Positions 56,609 through 64,000 of a stretch of 64,000 bases of DNA are shown here, piece by piece; the stretch's first letter is position 1; every line of letters begins with the position of its first letter. Position numbers and translations under genes: made by a program. Source of the DNA: Falsiroseomonas ponticola (GTDB lineage Bacteria > Pseudomonadota > Alphaproteobacteria > Acetobacterales > Acetobacteraceae); contig NZ_JAERQN010000001.1 in assembly GCF_016805305.1 (NCBI RefSeq), positions 1,510,522 to 1,574,521 of the forward strand, in the 5' to 3' direction. Below the pieces are notes generated by a model. The model saw nothing but the letters and a program-made list of their open reading frames with translations. It did not search any database and had not been told where the DNA came from.

Positions 56609-58087
56609 TCAGCCTTGCGGTTGCGGGTCGGGTCGGGCGGGCGCCGCAGCGCCGGTGGCGGCGATTTCGATGGCGGCCAGCTGTGCCGCATCCTGGGCCG
56701 CGCCCGATTTGGCGACGCGACGCGGATCGGTGTCGAGCGACAGCCCGGCATCATCCAGCAGCGCATGCGCCTCGCGGATCATCTCGACCGCCTGGCGGAA
56801 GTCGTAGCCAAATGCGCCGACCGCCTCGGGTTGCGGGACAAAGCCTGCGCGCACCTGGGCGATCAGCGCCGTAGTGTCCTTCAGCGGGTCGATCATCTCG
56901 TGGGCCGGCGGCACATGGGATACGCCGTCGGGGATGTCGGTGCCCCACAGCCCGAGCAGCGCGCCCTGGGCGTGAAAGCGCTCGGCGATAGGCCGCACCA
57001 GCATCGGGATCAGCATGCCGTACTGGACCTGCTCGCAGAGCCGGCGGAACTCGATCTTGCCGGCCCGCAGGCTGGAGTAGTTGGCCTGGGTGAGGTCGCC
57101 CGAAACCTGGTCATAGGTCAGGCCGGCGCCGACGGACGCCGCCTCCAGGGCGCGCCGCGCGAAGGCGGTGTGGCTGCCGCCGCCAGAGGGATTCACCACC
57201 TCCACCGATCCCATACCGCGCCGATAGAGGATCATCCCCGGCTCAAAGCTCTCCACCGTCCGCCCCTGCGCATCGCGCAGCAGCCCGGCGGCGGGGCCGG
57301 TGAGCGTCTCGTCACCCTCCTCGGTCACGACCGCGGCCAGGCAGGCCTCGATCTTGGCCTTCATCAGCAAAGCGGCCTCATAGTCGCCGAGATCACGCAG
57401 CCGAGTCAGGACCGGCGCCAGCCAGGAGACGTCCCGGAGCTGCCCCGGCCGGCGCTTGCGGTAGATGTGCAGCACGTCCGCCGCCGGATGCCGCTCACTG
57501 CTCAGCCACGTCGCGCCCGGCAGCAGCCAGGAGGCGCCGGGGTGCAAGCGATGCAGCCAATAGCCGATCGGCTGGCCGGCCTCGCCCAGCGCGATCCCCT
57601 GGATGGTCGGCGCGCCCTCCACCAGGCCGGTGCGGGCGGTGTCGAGATGGTCGCTCTCCAGCACCTGGAGTTGCAGCCCGATGGGGTTGGCGGGCGTCGG
57701 CTGCACGGCGATGAAGCGCAGGAAGCACTCACCGCTCTCGACCACCGCGCGCATGACAAGCGCCTGCAGCCCATAAAGGTCCAGCAGCCCCTCGGCGTCG
57801 CATTGCGTGCTCTCCGCCCAGCGGCGCCAGGCATCGGCGTGCGGTTTGTCCGGCCAGCGCGTGGTGATGCCGGCGCCGACAGCATTGCCGGTCCAGAGAT
57901 CCACCATGCGCGTGGCGTAGGGGTCATTGCGCACGGCATCGCGGGCACGACGGGCGACGGTGGCGGCGGCCGCACCCACCTCCGCCGTGGCGCTGCTGCC
58001 CGACGCCGCCCAGCTGGAGGCGCGGCTGTCCTGCGCCGCGTCATAGCCGCGGATCGCCTGCCAGACATTGCGCCAACGGCCCATCAC
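56609..58087 (-). CDS. Phage portal protein (lambda gpB family)
   Basis: A 492-aa protein with lambda-portal features: ARRARDAVRNDPYATRMVDL, NAVGAGITTRW, VLESDHLDT, YDQVSGDLTQANYSSLRAGK and EFRRLCEQVQ. It forms the ring for DNA entry and exit at one capsid vertex. Start overlaps the gpW-like stop by 4 bases. Confidence 0.92.
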   Translation of the reverse strand: MMGRWRNVWQAIRGYDAAQDSRASSWAASGSSATAEVGAAAATVARRARDAVRNDPYATRMVDLWTGNAVGAGITTRWPDKPHADAWRRWAESTQCDAEGLLDLYGLQALVMRAVVESGECFLRFIAVQPTPANPIGLQLQVLESDHLDTARTGLVEGAPTIQGIALGEAGQPIGYWLHRLHPGASWLLPGATWLSSERHPAADVLHIYRKRRPGQLRDVSWLAPVLTRLRDLGDYEAALLMKAKIEACLAAVVTEEGDETLTGPAAGLLRDAQGRTVESFEPGMILYRRGMGSVEVVNPSGGGSHTAFARRALEAASVGAGLTYDQVSGDLTQANYSSLRAGKIEFRRLCEQVQYGMLIPMLVRPIAERFHAQGALLGLWGTDIPDGVSHVPPAHEMIDPLKDTTALIAQVRAGFVPQPEAVGAFGYDFRQAVEMIREAHALLDDAGLSLDTDPRRVAKSGAAQDAAQLAAIEIAATGAAAPARPDPQPQG

Positions 58088-58320
58088 CTGGTTCCCTCGC
58101 GGGAGAAGCTGGCCAGGGTCATGCTCGGCCGGCGCGCGCTGGTGGTCTCGGCGCCCCGCAGCACCGCCAGCGCGCGGCCGAGTTCCTCCAGGCTGCGATA
58201 CTCGATGGTGCGCCCGTCGAAGGTCACGCGCGTGGTGCCGCCGGTATAGGCGCTGGCAAGCACAGCAGCGCGGCTGCCAGCGGGCTGCGCCAGCGCCCAG
58301 GCGAGAACGGCCGGGTCCAT
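58084..58320 (-). CDS. gpW-like head-tail joining protein
   Basis: A 78-aa protein with the gpW pattern: an N-terminal helix (AVLAWALAQPAGSRAAVLA), a short beta turn (RVTFDGRTIEYRSLEEL) and a C-terminal helix with basic end. It likely closes the portal side of the capsid. It starts one base inside the previous gene and overlaps the portal start. Confidence 0.7.
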   Translation of the reverse strand: MDPAVLAWALAQPAGSRAAVLASAYTGGTTRVTFDGRTIEYRSLEELGRALAVLRGAETTSARRPSMTLASFSREGTR

Positions 58321-59777
58321 CAGCTCATCGCCTCGGTGTAGAGGATCGAGGCGGCGACATTGGCCGTGCCCGTGAAGCTGGTCGCCACGAGCGACAGCGT
58401 GTCGGGCGTATTGCCGAGGATGCTGGTGCCGAGCGCCTGGATCTGCCGCAGGTCGAAGGCCTGCACCCCCTGGCCGCCCGCCGGCGTGTAGCACGAGAAG
58501 ACCACCTGGCCGCCGGTGATCGTCGCCGCCGCGGTGTCCTGCTGCGAGAGGCTGGCGCCACCGAGGTCGGTCCATGACGGGGTGGCGGGGGTGCCGTTCA
58601 GAACCAGCTCGAAGAAGCCGCCCGCATCGCTGCTGATGATCAGCTGCTGCGGCACCAGCTGGCCACGGTTCGCGACGCCGATCTGGTAGGTGGTCCCCGC
58701 GGCGGGCGCCGTGCCGAACGGCGAGGCGCTCAGGGTCAGCGGGTTGTCGCAGGTCAGCACGGTGGCGGTGTTGCTGACGATCCGCGCCATCTGCCCCGCG
58801 CCGGTGCCGCCGGTGAGCAGCAGGTAGCGGCCCCGGAACTGGTTGTTGGTCCAGCCCGCGCCGGTCCGCGTCAGCGAACCCACGGCGCCGGCCGTGGCGG
58901 TATTGCCCTCGTCGATCACGGCCATGGATCGCAGGCGCGAGGAGAGGATCGGCCGCCGGGTGGTGACCGCGACGCGTGTCGCATTCGCGTGCGGGAAGGT
59001 GAAGCCGCGCTGCTCATCGAAGCCGCCCTCGACGACGACCGAGACGCCCCAATGCCAGAAATCGGCATTGGTGTTCGGCGTGCCGGTGCGGCGGATTTCA
59101 TAGCGGCAGGGCAGATTGCCGGTGCGCGACCAGGGCAGGATCTGGCCGGCGACATTGGCGCTGTCGAAGGCGTGGCACCAGAGCAGCTTGCCCGCGACGA
59201 TGAAGCCCAGCCGCGCGCGGCCGGCGCCATACCAGGCGTAGTCCATCACCGCCATCTGGATGCGCGAGAAGTCGAGCGCCCGCCCGCTCCGGCCGGTGCC
59301 GTTCAGCCTGTCGAGCGTCCAATCAGCCTGGGCGATGCGGGTGTCGACCACGCCATTGCCGGTGTTCGCGCGCCGCACGGCCCAGAGGCCGGTGCTGTCC
59401 TGCTCGAAGAAGACGCCATTGTCGGAATCGAACATGCCGACGCGGCGGATCACGTTCGCGGTCGGAGCGCCGAACAGTACGGCGGCGGAGGCGTAGATGC
59501 CCTTGCTCGGCTGGTAGCGGAAATAGGGTTTCGACTGGCGCATCGCCAGATCGCCATTGGCGGCGACGCGCATGAGGACGCCGCCGGCCTGGGGCTGATG
59601 CGCGATGGTGGCGGTGCCGGCGGTGAAGTTCTCCCAACGCAGCGGCTGCATGCCGTATTCGAAATCGACGTCGTAGACGTTCTGGCCGCGCGCGATCTTG
59701 AGGCGGCCTGAGGGGTCGAGCATGGCGTCGGCAAAGGCGATGGGCGGGACGCCCCAGTCCTGGTCGGCGATGAGCAT
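58320..59777 (-). CDS. Phage structural protein, unusual place before gpW
   Basis: A 485-aa beta-rich protein with NVYDVDFEYGMQPLRWENF near the start, Gly/Thr-rich middle segments (LLTGGTGAGQMARIVSN) and a C-terminus near ILGNTPDTLSLVATSFTG. It lies between the tRNA and gpW, where no head gene is standard. It resembles surface fibres or capsid-decorating proteins. Function not assigned. Confidence 0.55.
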   Translation of the reverse strand: MLIADQDWGVPPIAFADAMLDPSGRLKIARGQNVYDVDFEYGMQPLRWENFTAGTATIAHQPQAGGVLMRVAANGDLAMRQSKPYFRYQPSKGIYASAAVLFGAPTANVIRRVGMFDSDNGVFFEQDSTGLWAVRRANTGNGVVDTRIAQADWTLDRLNGTGRSGRALDFSRIQMAVMDYAWYGAGRARLGFIVAGKLLWCHAFDSANVAGQILPWSRTGNLPCRYEIRRTGTPNTNADFWHWGVSVVVEGGFDEQRGFTFPHANATRVAVTTRRPILSSRLRSMAVIDEGNTATAGAVGSLTRTGAGWTNNQFRGRYLLLTGGTGAGQMARIVSNTATVLTCDNPLTLSASPFGTAPAAGTTYQIGVANRGQLVPQQLIISSDAGGFFELVLNGTPATPSWTDLGGASLSQQDTAAATITGGQVVFSCYTPAGGQGVQAFDLRQIQALGTSILGNTPDTLSLVATSFTGTANVAASILYTEAMS

Positions 59778-59795
59778 GGGGCGTCTCCGCGTGTG

Positions 59796-59871
59796 TGGTT
59801 GCAGGCCGGGGAGTTGAACCCCGCCGGTCCCGGGTATGAGCCGGGCGAGGCCACCGGGCCTCCCGCCTGCG
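59796..59871 (-). tRNA. Initiator-like tRNA-Met (CAT) inside phage operon
   Basis: A 76-base cloverleaf. The acceptor arm pairs with six perfect base pairs plus a C1-A72 mismatch, the mark of bacterial initiator tRNA. The D-stem is GAGG/CCTC with A11-T24. The anticodon stem is CCCGG/CCGGG around loop CTCATAC (anticodon CAT). The T-arm is CGGGG-TTCAACT-CCCCG, and the 3' end is encoded ACCA. Odd points: G8, C14 and G21 differ from the usual T8/A14/A21, and the third anticodon-stem pair is C-G, not G-C. It is fitted 8 bases after the terminase stop and 18 bases before the next start. Confidence 0.65.
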
Positions 59872-59879
59872 TCGGTGTG

Positions 59880-61814
59880 TCAGCGCAGCCAGTTGCCGCG
59901 GGGTGCGAGCCAGCCGCGGGGACGTTGGGTGTCTGGCAGTTGTGCCGGCGCGGCCTGCAATGGCGGCGGCGGGTCAGCGACATTCCCAGCGGCGGGAACC
60001 TCGCTCGGCCGCAGCGGAGCATCGGCGATCTGGTCGCGCAGTTGCTGCCAGAAGCGATCGCCGTAGCGGTCGGCGCCCAACAGCCAGAGCGCCGCGCGAG
60101 CCAGCACCGCGCAGTCCAGCGCCTCATTCCGCTCGCGCAGCTTGGCCCATTCCTGCCGCGCGAAGCCGCGGCGATCCTTCGTGGTGCGCAGCTGCTCCGC
60201 GACCAGTTGCTTGACCCATTCGACTTCGACGCCGCGCGGCAGATGCACCCAGCCGGGCGGCAACTCCTCCGCGTCGCCGCGGCCAAGCCAGAGCCGGCGA
60301 TAGAGATCGGCCTTCCATGTGGAAACCGAGACGGTCCAGAGCTTCAGGCCGCGCCGCAGCTTCTGACCGTTCACCAGCGCATCCACCGGCGTCGGGCCCT
60401 GCACGGGCTGCGCTCGGTTCCAGCCATCGATCCCCTTCGTCGGGGCGATGCGAGGATCCCGCAGGCGGCGGAGGTGGCCATAGACGGCGGCGGTGTCCCG
60501 GCCGCCCGTGTCGACGCAGAGCCGGGCGATGCGCATCGCGCCACCGCCTTGCCGAGGCCAATCGCGTGCCAGCACGCGGGCGAGTTCATCCCAGGGCTCG
60601 CGGTCCCGCGGGCTGCCGGGGATCACAACGTGATCCACGAGCCAGGACGAAAAGCCCTCCGCCCAGCCCCAGACATCGCATTCGAGGCGATCGTCCTGCA
60701 CGTCGACGCCGGCAGTCAGCACCAGTGCGCCCGTGGGCACCACGCCCATCGGAAAATCTTCGCGGCGCTCGACCAGGCGCTCCCAATCCGGCGCCTCGCC
60801 CTGCTCCTGCCAAGTCTCGCCCAGGACCGTGTTCTTGAAGGTCTTGATGTCCTCCGGCTTGCCCTGCGCCGCCTCCCAATCGCGGGCGATCTGTTCCCAG
60901 GACAGCCAGCCCACCGGCGAGTAGAGCGCCGAGATGTGGAAGCCGATGGTGTGCGGATCCTGGCCTTCGGCCGTCGCGCGCCATTCGCCGCCACCGAGCA
61001 TGGCGGTCTTGTCGTGCTCCTGCATGGGGTGGTCGCAGGCCGCGCAGTGATACCGCGCCGTCTCCGGCGCCCCTTTCTCCCAAATCAGCCGCTCGAACCG
61101 CAGCCACTGCATCTCCCCGCATTCGGGGCATGGCACGAAGAAGCGCCGCTGGTCGGAGGCCAGATACTCCCGCTCGATCCGGCTGCGGCCGGCGATGGTC
61201 GGCGTGCTGACCAGGAAGGCCTTGCGCCGCCAGCCGAAGGTGCGGGCGCGTGCCTCGGCCAGGGCGATGGGATCACCCTCGCCGGCGACGTCGCCAGGAT
61301 AGGCATCCACCTCGTCGAGGAACAGGAACCGCGCCGTCATCGAGCGCAGTCCGACCGCGCTGTTCGCACCCGTCAGCACCAGGATGCCGCCGGGGAATTC
61401 CTTCGACAGCATGGTGTTGCCGCTGTCGCGGGCACGGGCCGGAGCAACTCTCTCCCGTAGAGCCGGCGTCTCCTCCAGCAGCGGGTCGATGCGCTGGCGA
61501 GAAAAACGCTTGGCCAGCTCCACGGTCGGCTGTACCGCCAGCGCGGGCGCCGGCACATGGTGCATGATGTAGCCGAGCCAGTTGTTGCCGCTCTCCGTGG
61601 CCCCGACCTGCGCGCCCTTCATGAACACGACGCGCCGGGCGGAATGCACCGCCGAGAGCGCATCCATCACGTCCTTCAGGTAGGGCGTGCGGCTCGTGCG
61701 CCATGGCCCCGGTTCTGCCGAGGCGCGGCTGCCGAGCATGCGATGACGCTCGGCCCATTCCGTGACGGTGAGCTGCGGCGGCGGGCGCAGCATGGCGCCG
61801 ACACGCCGACGCAC
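59880..61814 (-). CDS. Terminase large subunit (GpA family)
   Basis: A 644-aa packaging motor: ATPase Walker A FMKGAQVGATES near residue 65, Walker B ARFLFLDEVD, a four-Cys zinc site (CPECGEM, CAACDH), then the nuclease domain with AGVDVQDDRLE. It cuts and pumps DNA into the capsid. GTG 61814 overlaps nothing and follows the small subunit by 4 bases; Met 61793 is an alternative. Confidence 0.93.
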   Translation of the reverse strand: MRRRVGAMLRPPPQLTVTEWAERHRMLGSRASAEPGPWRTSRTPYLKDVMDALSAVHSARRVVFMKGAQVGATESGNNWLGYIMHHVPAPALAVQPTVELAKRFSRQRIDPLLEETPALRERVAPARARDSGNTMLSKEFPGGILVLTGANSAVGLRSMTARFLFLDEVDAYPGDVAGEGDPIALAEARARTFGWRRKAFLVSTPTIAGRSRIEREYLASDQRRFFVPCPECGEMQWLRFERLIWEKGAPETARYHCAACDHPMQEHDKTAMLGGGEWRATAEGQDPHTIGFHISALYSPVGWLSWEQIARDWEAAQGKPEDIKTFKNTVLGETWQEQGEAPDWERLVERREDFPMGVVPTGALVLTAGVDVQDDRLECDVWGWAEGFSSWLVDHVVIPGSPRDREPWDELARVLARDWPRQGGGAMRIARLCVDTGGRDTAAVYGHLRRLRDPRIAPTKGIDGWNRAQPVQGPTPVDALVNGQKLRRGLKLWTVSVSTWKADLYRRLWLGRGDAEELPPGWVHLPRGVEVEWVKQLVAEQLRTTKDRRGFARQEWAKLRERNEALDCAVLARAALWLLGADRYGDRFWQQLRDQIADAPLRPSEVPAAGNVADPPPPLQAAPAQLPDTQRPRGWLAPRGNWLR

Positions 61815-61818
61815 ATGC

Positions 61819-62334
61819 TCACGGCTGCGAAGACCGGTCCCCTCCGATGCCTGCTGGATCGAAGCGATCGGCCGCCTCCGTCAGCAGGTCGTTGATGTGG
61901 CTCTGCAGGATGGTCTGCAGCAGATGCGGGTCGACGCTGATCTCGGCTGCGATCAGGCCGGACACGCGGGCGGGCCAGTTCAGCAACGCGTCGCGCATGG
62001 TGCTGCCGATCTCGTCGAGCGCGGCATTGGCCTCGGTGACGTCGAGCAGGCGCCGCTTAGTCTCGTCCAGCGAGAGGCGCTGGGCTTCGACCTTCAGCGC
62101 GAGCTGCGCCACCTTCAGCCGCGCGAAGGGCGTGCCCTCGGCGCCGGCACCAGTGGCAAGCGGCGACCGCACCGGGTCGGCGGTCTCCACCAGGCGGCGA
62201 CGGGTCTTGTCGATATCCCAGCTGCCGTCCGGCTCGCGGGCGATGCGGCCCGCGCGCTCGGCCTTGTGGATGGCGGTGTCGCTGACGCCGAGGCGCCGCG
62301 CGGCCTCGCGCGTGGAGGCGGTCAGTTCCGGCAT
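61819..62334 (-). CDS. Terminase small subunit (Nu1-like)
   Basis: A 171-aa protein opening with a helix-turn-helix (TREAARRLGVSDTAIHKAER) as in lambda Nu1. Long helices follow (KVEAQRLSLDETKRRLLDVT) for multimerisation and a C-terminal terminase-binding part. It selects packaging sites. Met 62334 has a GGGAGG site; 62355 is less likely. Confidence 0.85.
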   Translation of the reverse strand: MPELTASTREAARRLGVSDTAIHKAERAGRIAREPDGSWDIDKTRRRLVETADPVRSPLATGAGAEGTPFARLKVAQLALKVEAQRLSLDETKRRLLDVTEANAALDEIGSTMRDALLNWPARVSGLIAAEISVDPHLLQTILQSHINDLLTEAADRFDPAGIGGDRSSQP

Positions 62335-62376
62335 GGCGGCGACCTCCCGCCGCACGAGGATGGGCTGCGCGCGTGC

Positions 62377-62676
62377 TTACCGGGGGCGCAGTGCGTGCTG
62401 GCGGGTAGCTTCAAAGGCGGTGATGGCGGCGGGCCAATCCAGCGCGGCGCCGTCGCCGAGCATCTGCACCGGCGCGAGGGCCACGCGCCGGCGCGACCAG
62501 TAGTTCCCGTCCATCGTGGCGAGCCAGCCGGCCAGCCCCTGCGCGGCGAGCGCCACGGCGGCAGCTTCGACCTCCGCCTCGGTGGGTGGCGCGGCGCGCC
62601 CCATCGTCACGTGCCGGCCGTCCTGCGCCAGGATGATCCAGCGGCGTTCGGAGGGCATTGCCATCACGCTCACCAC
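62377..62676 (-). CDS. Small phage hypothetical protein
   Basis: A 99-aa protein: RRWIILAQDGRHVTMGRAAP near the start, a helix rich in Ala/Glu, then LATMDGNYWSRRRVALAPVQ. It overlaps the preceding gene. Close to proteins often seen just before terminase genes. Function unknown. Confidence 0.55.
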   Translation of the reverse strand: MVSVMAMPSERRWIILAQDGRHVTMGRAAPPTEAEVEAAAVALAAQGLAGWLATMDGNYWSRRRVALAPVQMLGDGAALDWPAAITAFEATRQHALRPR

Positions 62677-62921
62677 GTCCGCGCGATCTGCGTGATGCTG
62701 CGGATGCGCGCGCAGGCCTTGGCGTCTAGGTCACGCATGATCTGGCGCAGCTGCGCCGTCGCTGCCTCGCGTTCCTTTCGCGGCAGCACCGCGATGATGT
62801 CTCGGGTGCTGTAGAGCAGCGACATAAGACGCTCGGCATCGCCGACTTCGGCCGCCCGGCAGATTGCGGCGATGCTACTGTCCACGCTGCGCATCAACGT
62901 CGCTGTCGTCACTCTGCTCAT
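62670..62921 (-). CDS. Small helical phage protein
   Basis: An 83-aa protein from Met 62921: MSRVTTATLMRSVDSSIAAI, then ERLMSLLYSTRDIIAVLP and RQIMRDLDAKACARIRSIT. Almost fully helical. It is the first gene of the late operon on this side of a divergent promoter gap. Unrecognised. Confidence 0.55.
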   Translation of the reverse strand: MSRVTTATLMRSVDSSIAAICRAAEVGDAERLMSLLYSTRDIIAVLPRKEREAATAQLRQIMRDLDAKACARIRSITQIARTW

Positions 62922-63026
62922 CGTCGTCTCCGCCTCGGCGGGGCGGGATCCCCTGCGCGTGACGGACGATTCGCGCTGTGTCGGAGCACAGCCAAGTTGA
63001 ATGATCGATGTTCGTCGTGGGTTTTC

Positions 63027-63054
63027 GATGCACGCGCGACGCACGATGTGCATC
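63027..63054. promoter_or_regulatory. Inverted repeat in divergent late-region promoter
   Basis: GATGCAC (63027-63033) and GTGCATC (63048-63054) face each other across 14 bases in the gap between two divergent genes. It may be an operator; the protein that binds is unknown. Confidence 0.35.
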
Positions 63055-63082
63055 ATGGCGCGACGAGCGGAGGACAGTGCGG

Positions 63083-63349
63083 ATGCCAGGGCAGAGTGTA
63101 CCGAAGGACATCGAGAACATGGTGGAGGCGACCGCCAAGGCCATGGCGCTCGCCCAGTACCGTTGCGGCACGCCGCGCATGGTGAAGCTGTACATGGACG
63201 AGGCGCCGAAGGTGCTGCTGCTCGTCGCCATGGCAGCGAAGCGCCTGAACTGGTCGCCCGATGAATTGGTCCGCGCGCTCAAGCCGCCGAGGCGTCCGGC
63301 GGGGGGATGGGACAAGCAAGAAGACCCGCCGCAGCGCGGCGGGTCCTGA
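63083..63349 (+). CDS. Small plus-strand phage protein
   Basis: An 88-aa protein from Met 63083 with a GGAGG site 9 bases upstream. The helical core (IENMVEATAKAMALAQYRCG, KLYMDEAPKVLLLVAMAAKR) has strong codon bias. It is the only plus-strand gene in the late block, facing away from the terminase operon. It could be a regulator of the late genes. Its last codons run into the terminator hairpin. Function unknown. Confidence 0.6.
   Translation: MPGQSVPKDIENMVEATAKAMALAQYRCGTPRMVKLYMDEAPKVLLLVAMAAKRLNWSPDELVRALKPPRRPAGGWDKQEDPPQRGGS
63323..63345 (-). terminator. Perfect 10-bp terminator hairpin after DUF3489 gene
   Basis: GACCCGCCGC and GCGGCGGGTC form a perfect stem with a 3-base loop. In the minus direction the DUF3489 gene stops 21 bases before it, and a T-rich stretch (TTCTTGCTTG) follows. 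It also overlaps the end of the plus-strand gene, so it may act in both directions. Confidence 0.75.
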
Positions 63350-63366
63350 TTGCGGCGTCGGTAAGG

Positions 63367-64000
63367 TCAGTCGGCGATGCCGTAGATGGTGAAGGAGCCC
63401 TTGGCGCCCGTCTTGTTCGGCCCGACCATCCGCTCCCGCGACTTCACCTCGACCGCGTGGCCCTTCTTCTTCAGGCCGGCGAAGAAGCCGCGCACCGTGT
63501 GCGCCGCCCAGCCCGTGGCCTCGGCGATCTGCGCGACCGTCGCCCCCTCGGGCCGGCGCAGCATGGCCAGCACCTGCTCCTGCTTCGTGCCCTCGCGCGG
63601 CTTGCGCGGCGCGCCGGACTCGCGGGTGGCGCGCGCCGGCTTCGCCAGGATTCCGCGCAGGGCTTCCATCGCGTCCGTCAGGTCGTAGCGCTGGTTGGCC
63701 TCGTCGTCCCATGCGTCGAGGACCCGCTGGGCGGCGTCGCGTAGGCTCGCGCGCGGGGCGGGCGTGGGCGCGTCCTGGGCGGCTTCCGGCGCCGGGGCGT
63801 GCTCGCCCTGCGGCGCCGGCTCCTCCGCGCCCGTGGGCGCCGTGTCGGCCACCGGCGCGGCGGCCTCCGCGGCGGCCACGCGCTCGGCGTTGCGGCGGGC
63901 GATGGCCTCGGCGCTCTGCTCGTCCTCCTCCGCCGCGTCGCCCGCGTTCGGGTCGATGCCGATGGCGCGGAGCCCCTCGTCGGTGATGCGCGCCACGATC
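63367..64000 (-). CDS. DUF3489 protein, 5' part outside window
   Basis: A winged-helix-like C-terminal domain (EQVLAMLRRPEGATVAQIAE, then GWAAHTVRGFFAGLKKKGHA) is the DUF3489 signature. A long Ala/Pro/Glu linker precedes it. The frame stays open to the window edge. The readable start (ITDEGLRAIGIDP) matches the middle of longer DUF3489 proteins, so the gene is truncated by the window rather than by a start at 63996. Such proteins accompany serine recombinases and phage packaging genes in Alphaproteobacteria. Confidence 0.8.
   Translation of the reverse strand, partial: IVARITDEGLRAIGIDPNAGDAAEEDEQSAEAIARRNAERVAAAEAAAPVADTAPTGAEEPAPQGEHAPAPEAAQDAPTPAPRASLRDAAQRVLDAWDDEANQRYDLTDAMEALRGILAKPARATRESGAPRKPREGTKQEQVLAMLRRPEGATVAQIAEATGWAAHTVRGFFAGLKKKGHAVEVKSRERMVGPNKTGAKGSFTIYGIAD

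Larger units (their letters stand above)
38187..64000 (-). mobile_element. Prophage late region (packaging, head, tail, lysis)
   Basis: One continuous minus-strand series runs from a DUF3489 protein through terminase, portal, capsid, connectors, tail tube, tape measure and tail tip, and ends at a hairpin near 38.2 kb. A tape measure with no sheath or baseplate-contraction genes indicates a siphovirus-like tail. No integrase or replication genes occur here; they should lie to the right of the window or be those at 0-14 kb. Confidence 0.9.

Noticed and set aside
59796..59871. The tRNA as a prophage attachment site
   Set aside because: It lies in the middle of the late operon and has flanking phage genes on both sides; the recombinase is of serine type, which rarely uses tRNA ends.

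Overview
The window is high-GC DNA with the codon bias and gene families of an alphaproteobacterium. It is most like the Acetobacteraceae/Rhodospirillales (Roseomonas-type). That placement is inferred from gene content, including an alphaproteobacterial-type SOS box; no rRNA or marker gene is present.

Four blocks are visible. (1) 1-14.3 kb is the early half of a lambdoid-type prophage. A tightly overlapping minus-strand replication/recombination operon (sigma-like factor, resolvase-like protein, Sak4-type ATPase, DUF669 protein, PD-(D/E)XK nuclease, endonuclease VII, SF2 helicase, DUF6511 protein, primase-polymerase/helicase) faces a plus-strand ImmA-protease/XRE-repressor pair. A DUF2924 protein/large serine recombinase module follows. 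An SOS box and a cluster of operator half-sites lie in the divergent control region. (2) 14.5-23.9 kb is a defence-like island. Its core is a four-gene operon: an MmeI-like N6-adenine methyltransferase with no visible nuclease, a GmrSD-like DUF262+HNH protein, an SF2 helicase and a GIY-YIG nuclease. An orphan protein and an IS256 transposase remnant follow. (3) 24.2-37.6 kb is a host lactate-oxidation locus. A GntR/FCD regulator diverges from lctP, dld, aceE, aceF, lpd, lutA, lutB and lutC. Together these genes take D- and L-lactate from uptake through pyruvate to acetyl-CoA. (4) 38.2-64 kb is the late half of a siphovirus-like prophage on the minus strand. It encodes terminase, an initiator-like tRNA-Met, gpW-like connector, portal, protease-capsid fusion, decoration protein, endolysin and holin-like protein, connectors, tail tube, tail chaperone with a -1 frameshift, tape measure, tail tip proteins and a collar/fibre. 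A HEPN-domain cargo gene is inserted in the tail genes.

The two phage blocks are complementary (early only, late only) and point the same way, but they are separated by about 24 kb of non-phage DNA. Both window ends cut through phage genes, so this is either two neighbouring prophages or one element seen through a circular or rearranged arrangement.

The strongest candidates for new biology are the four-gene methylase/GmrSD/helicase/GIY-YIG operon, the HEPN cargo gene inside the tail operon, and the phage-borne initiator-like tRNA.
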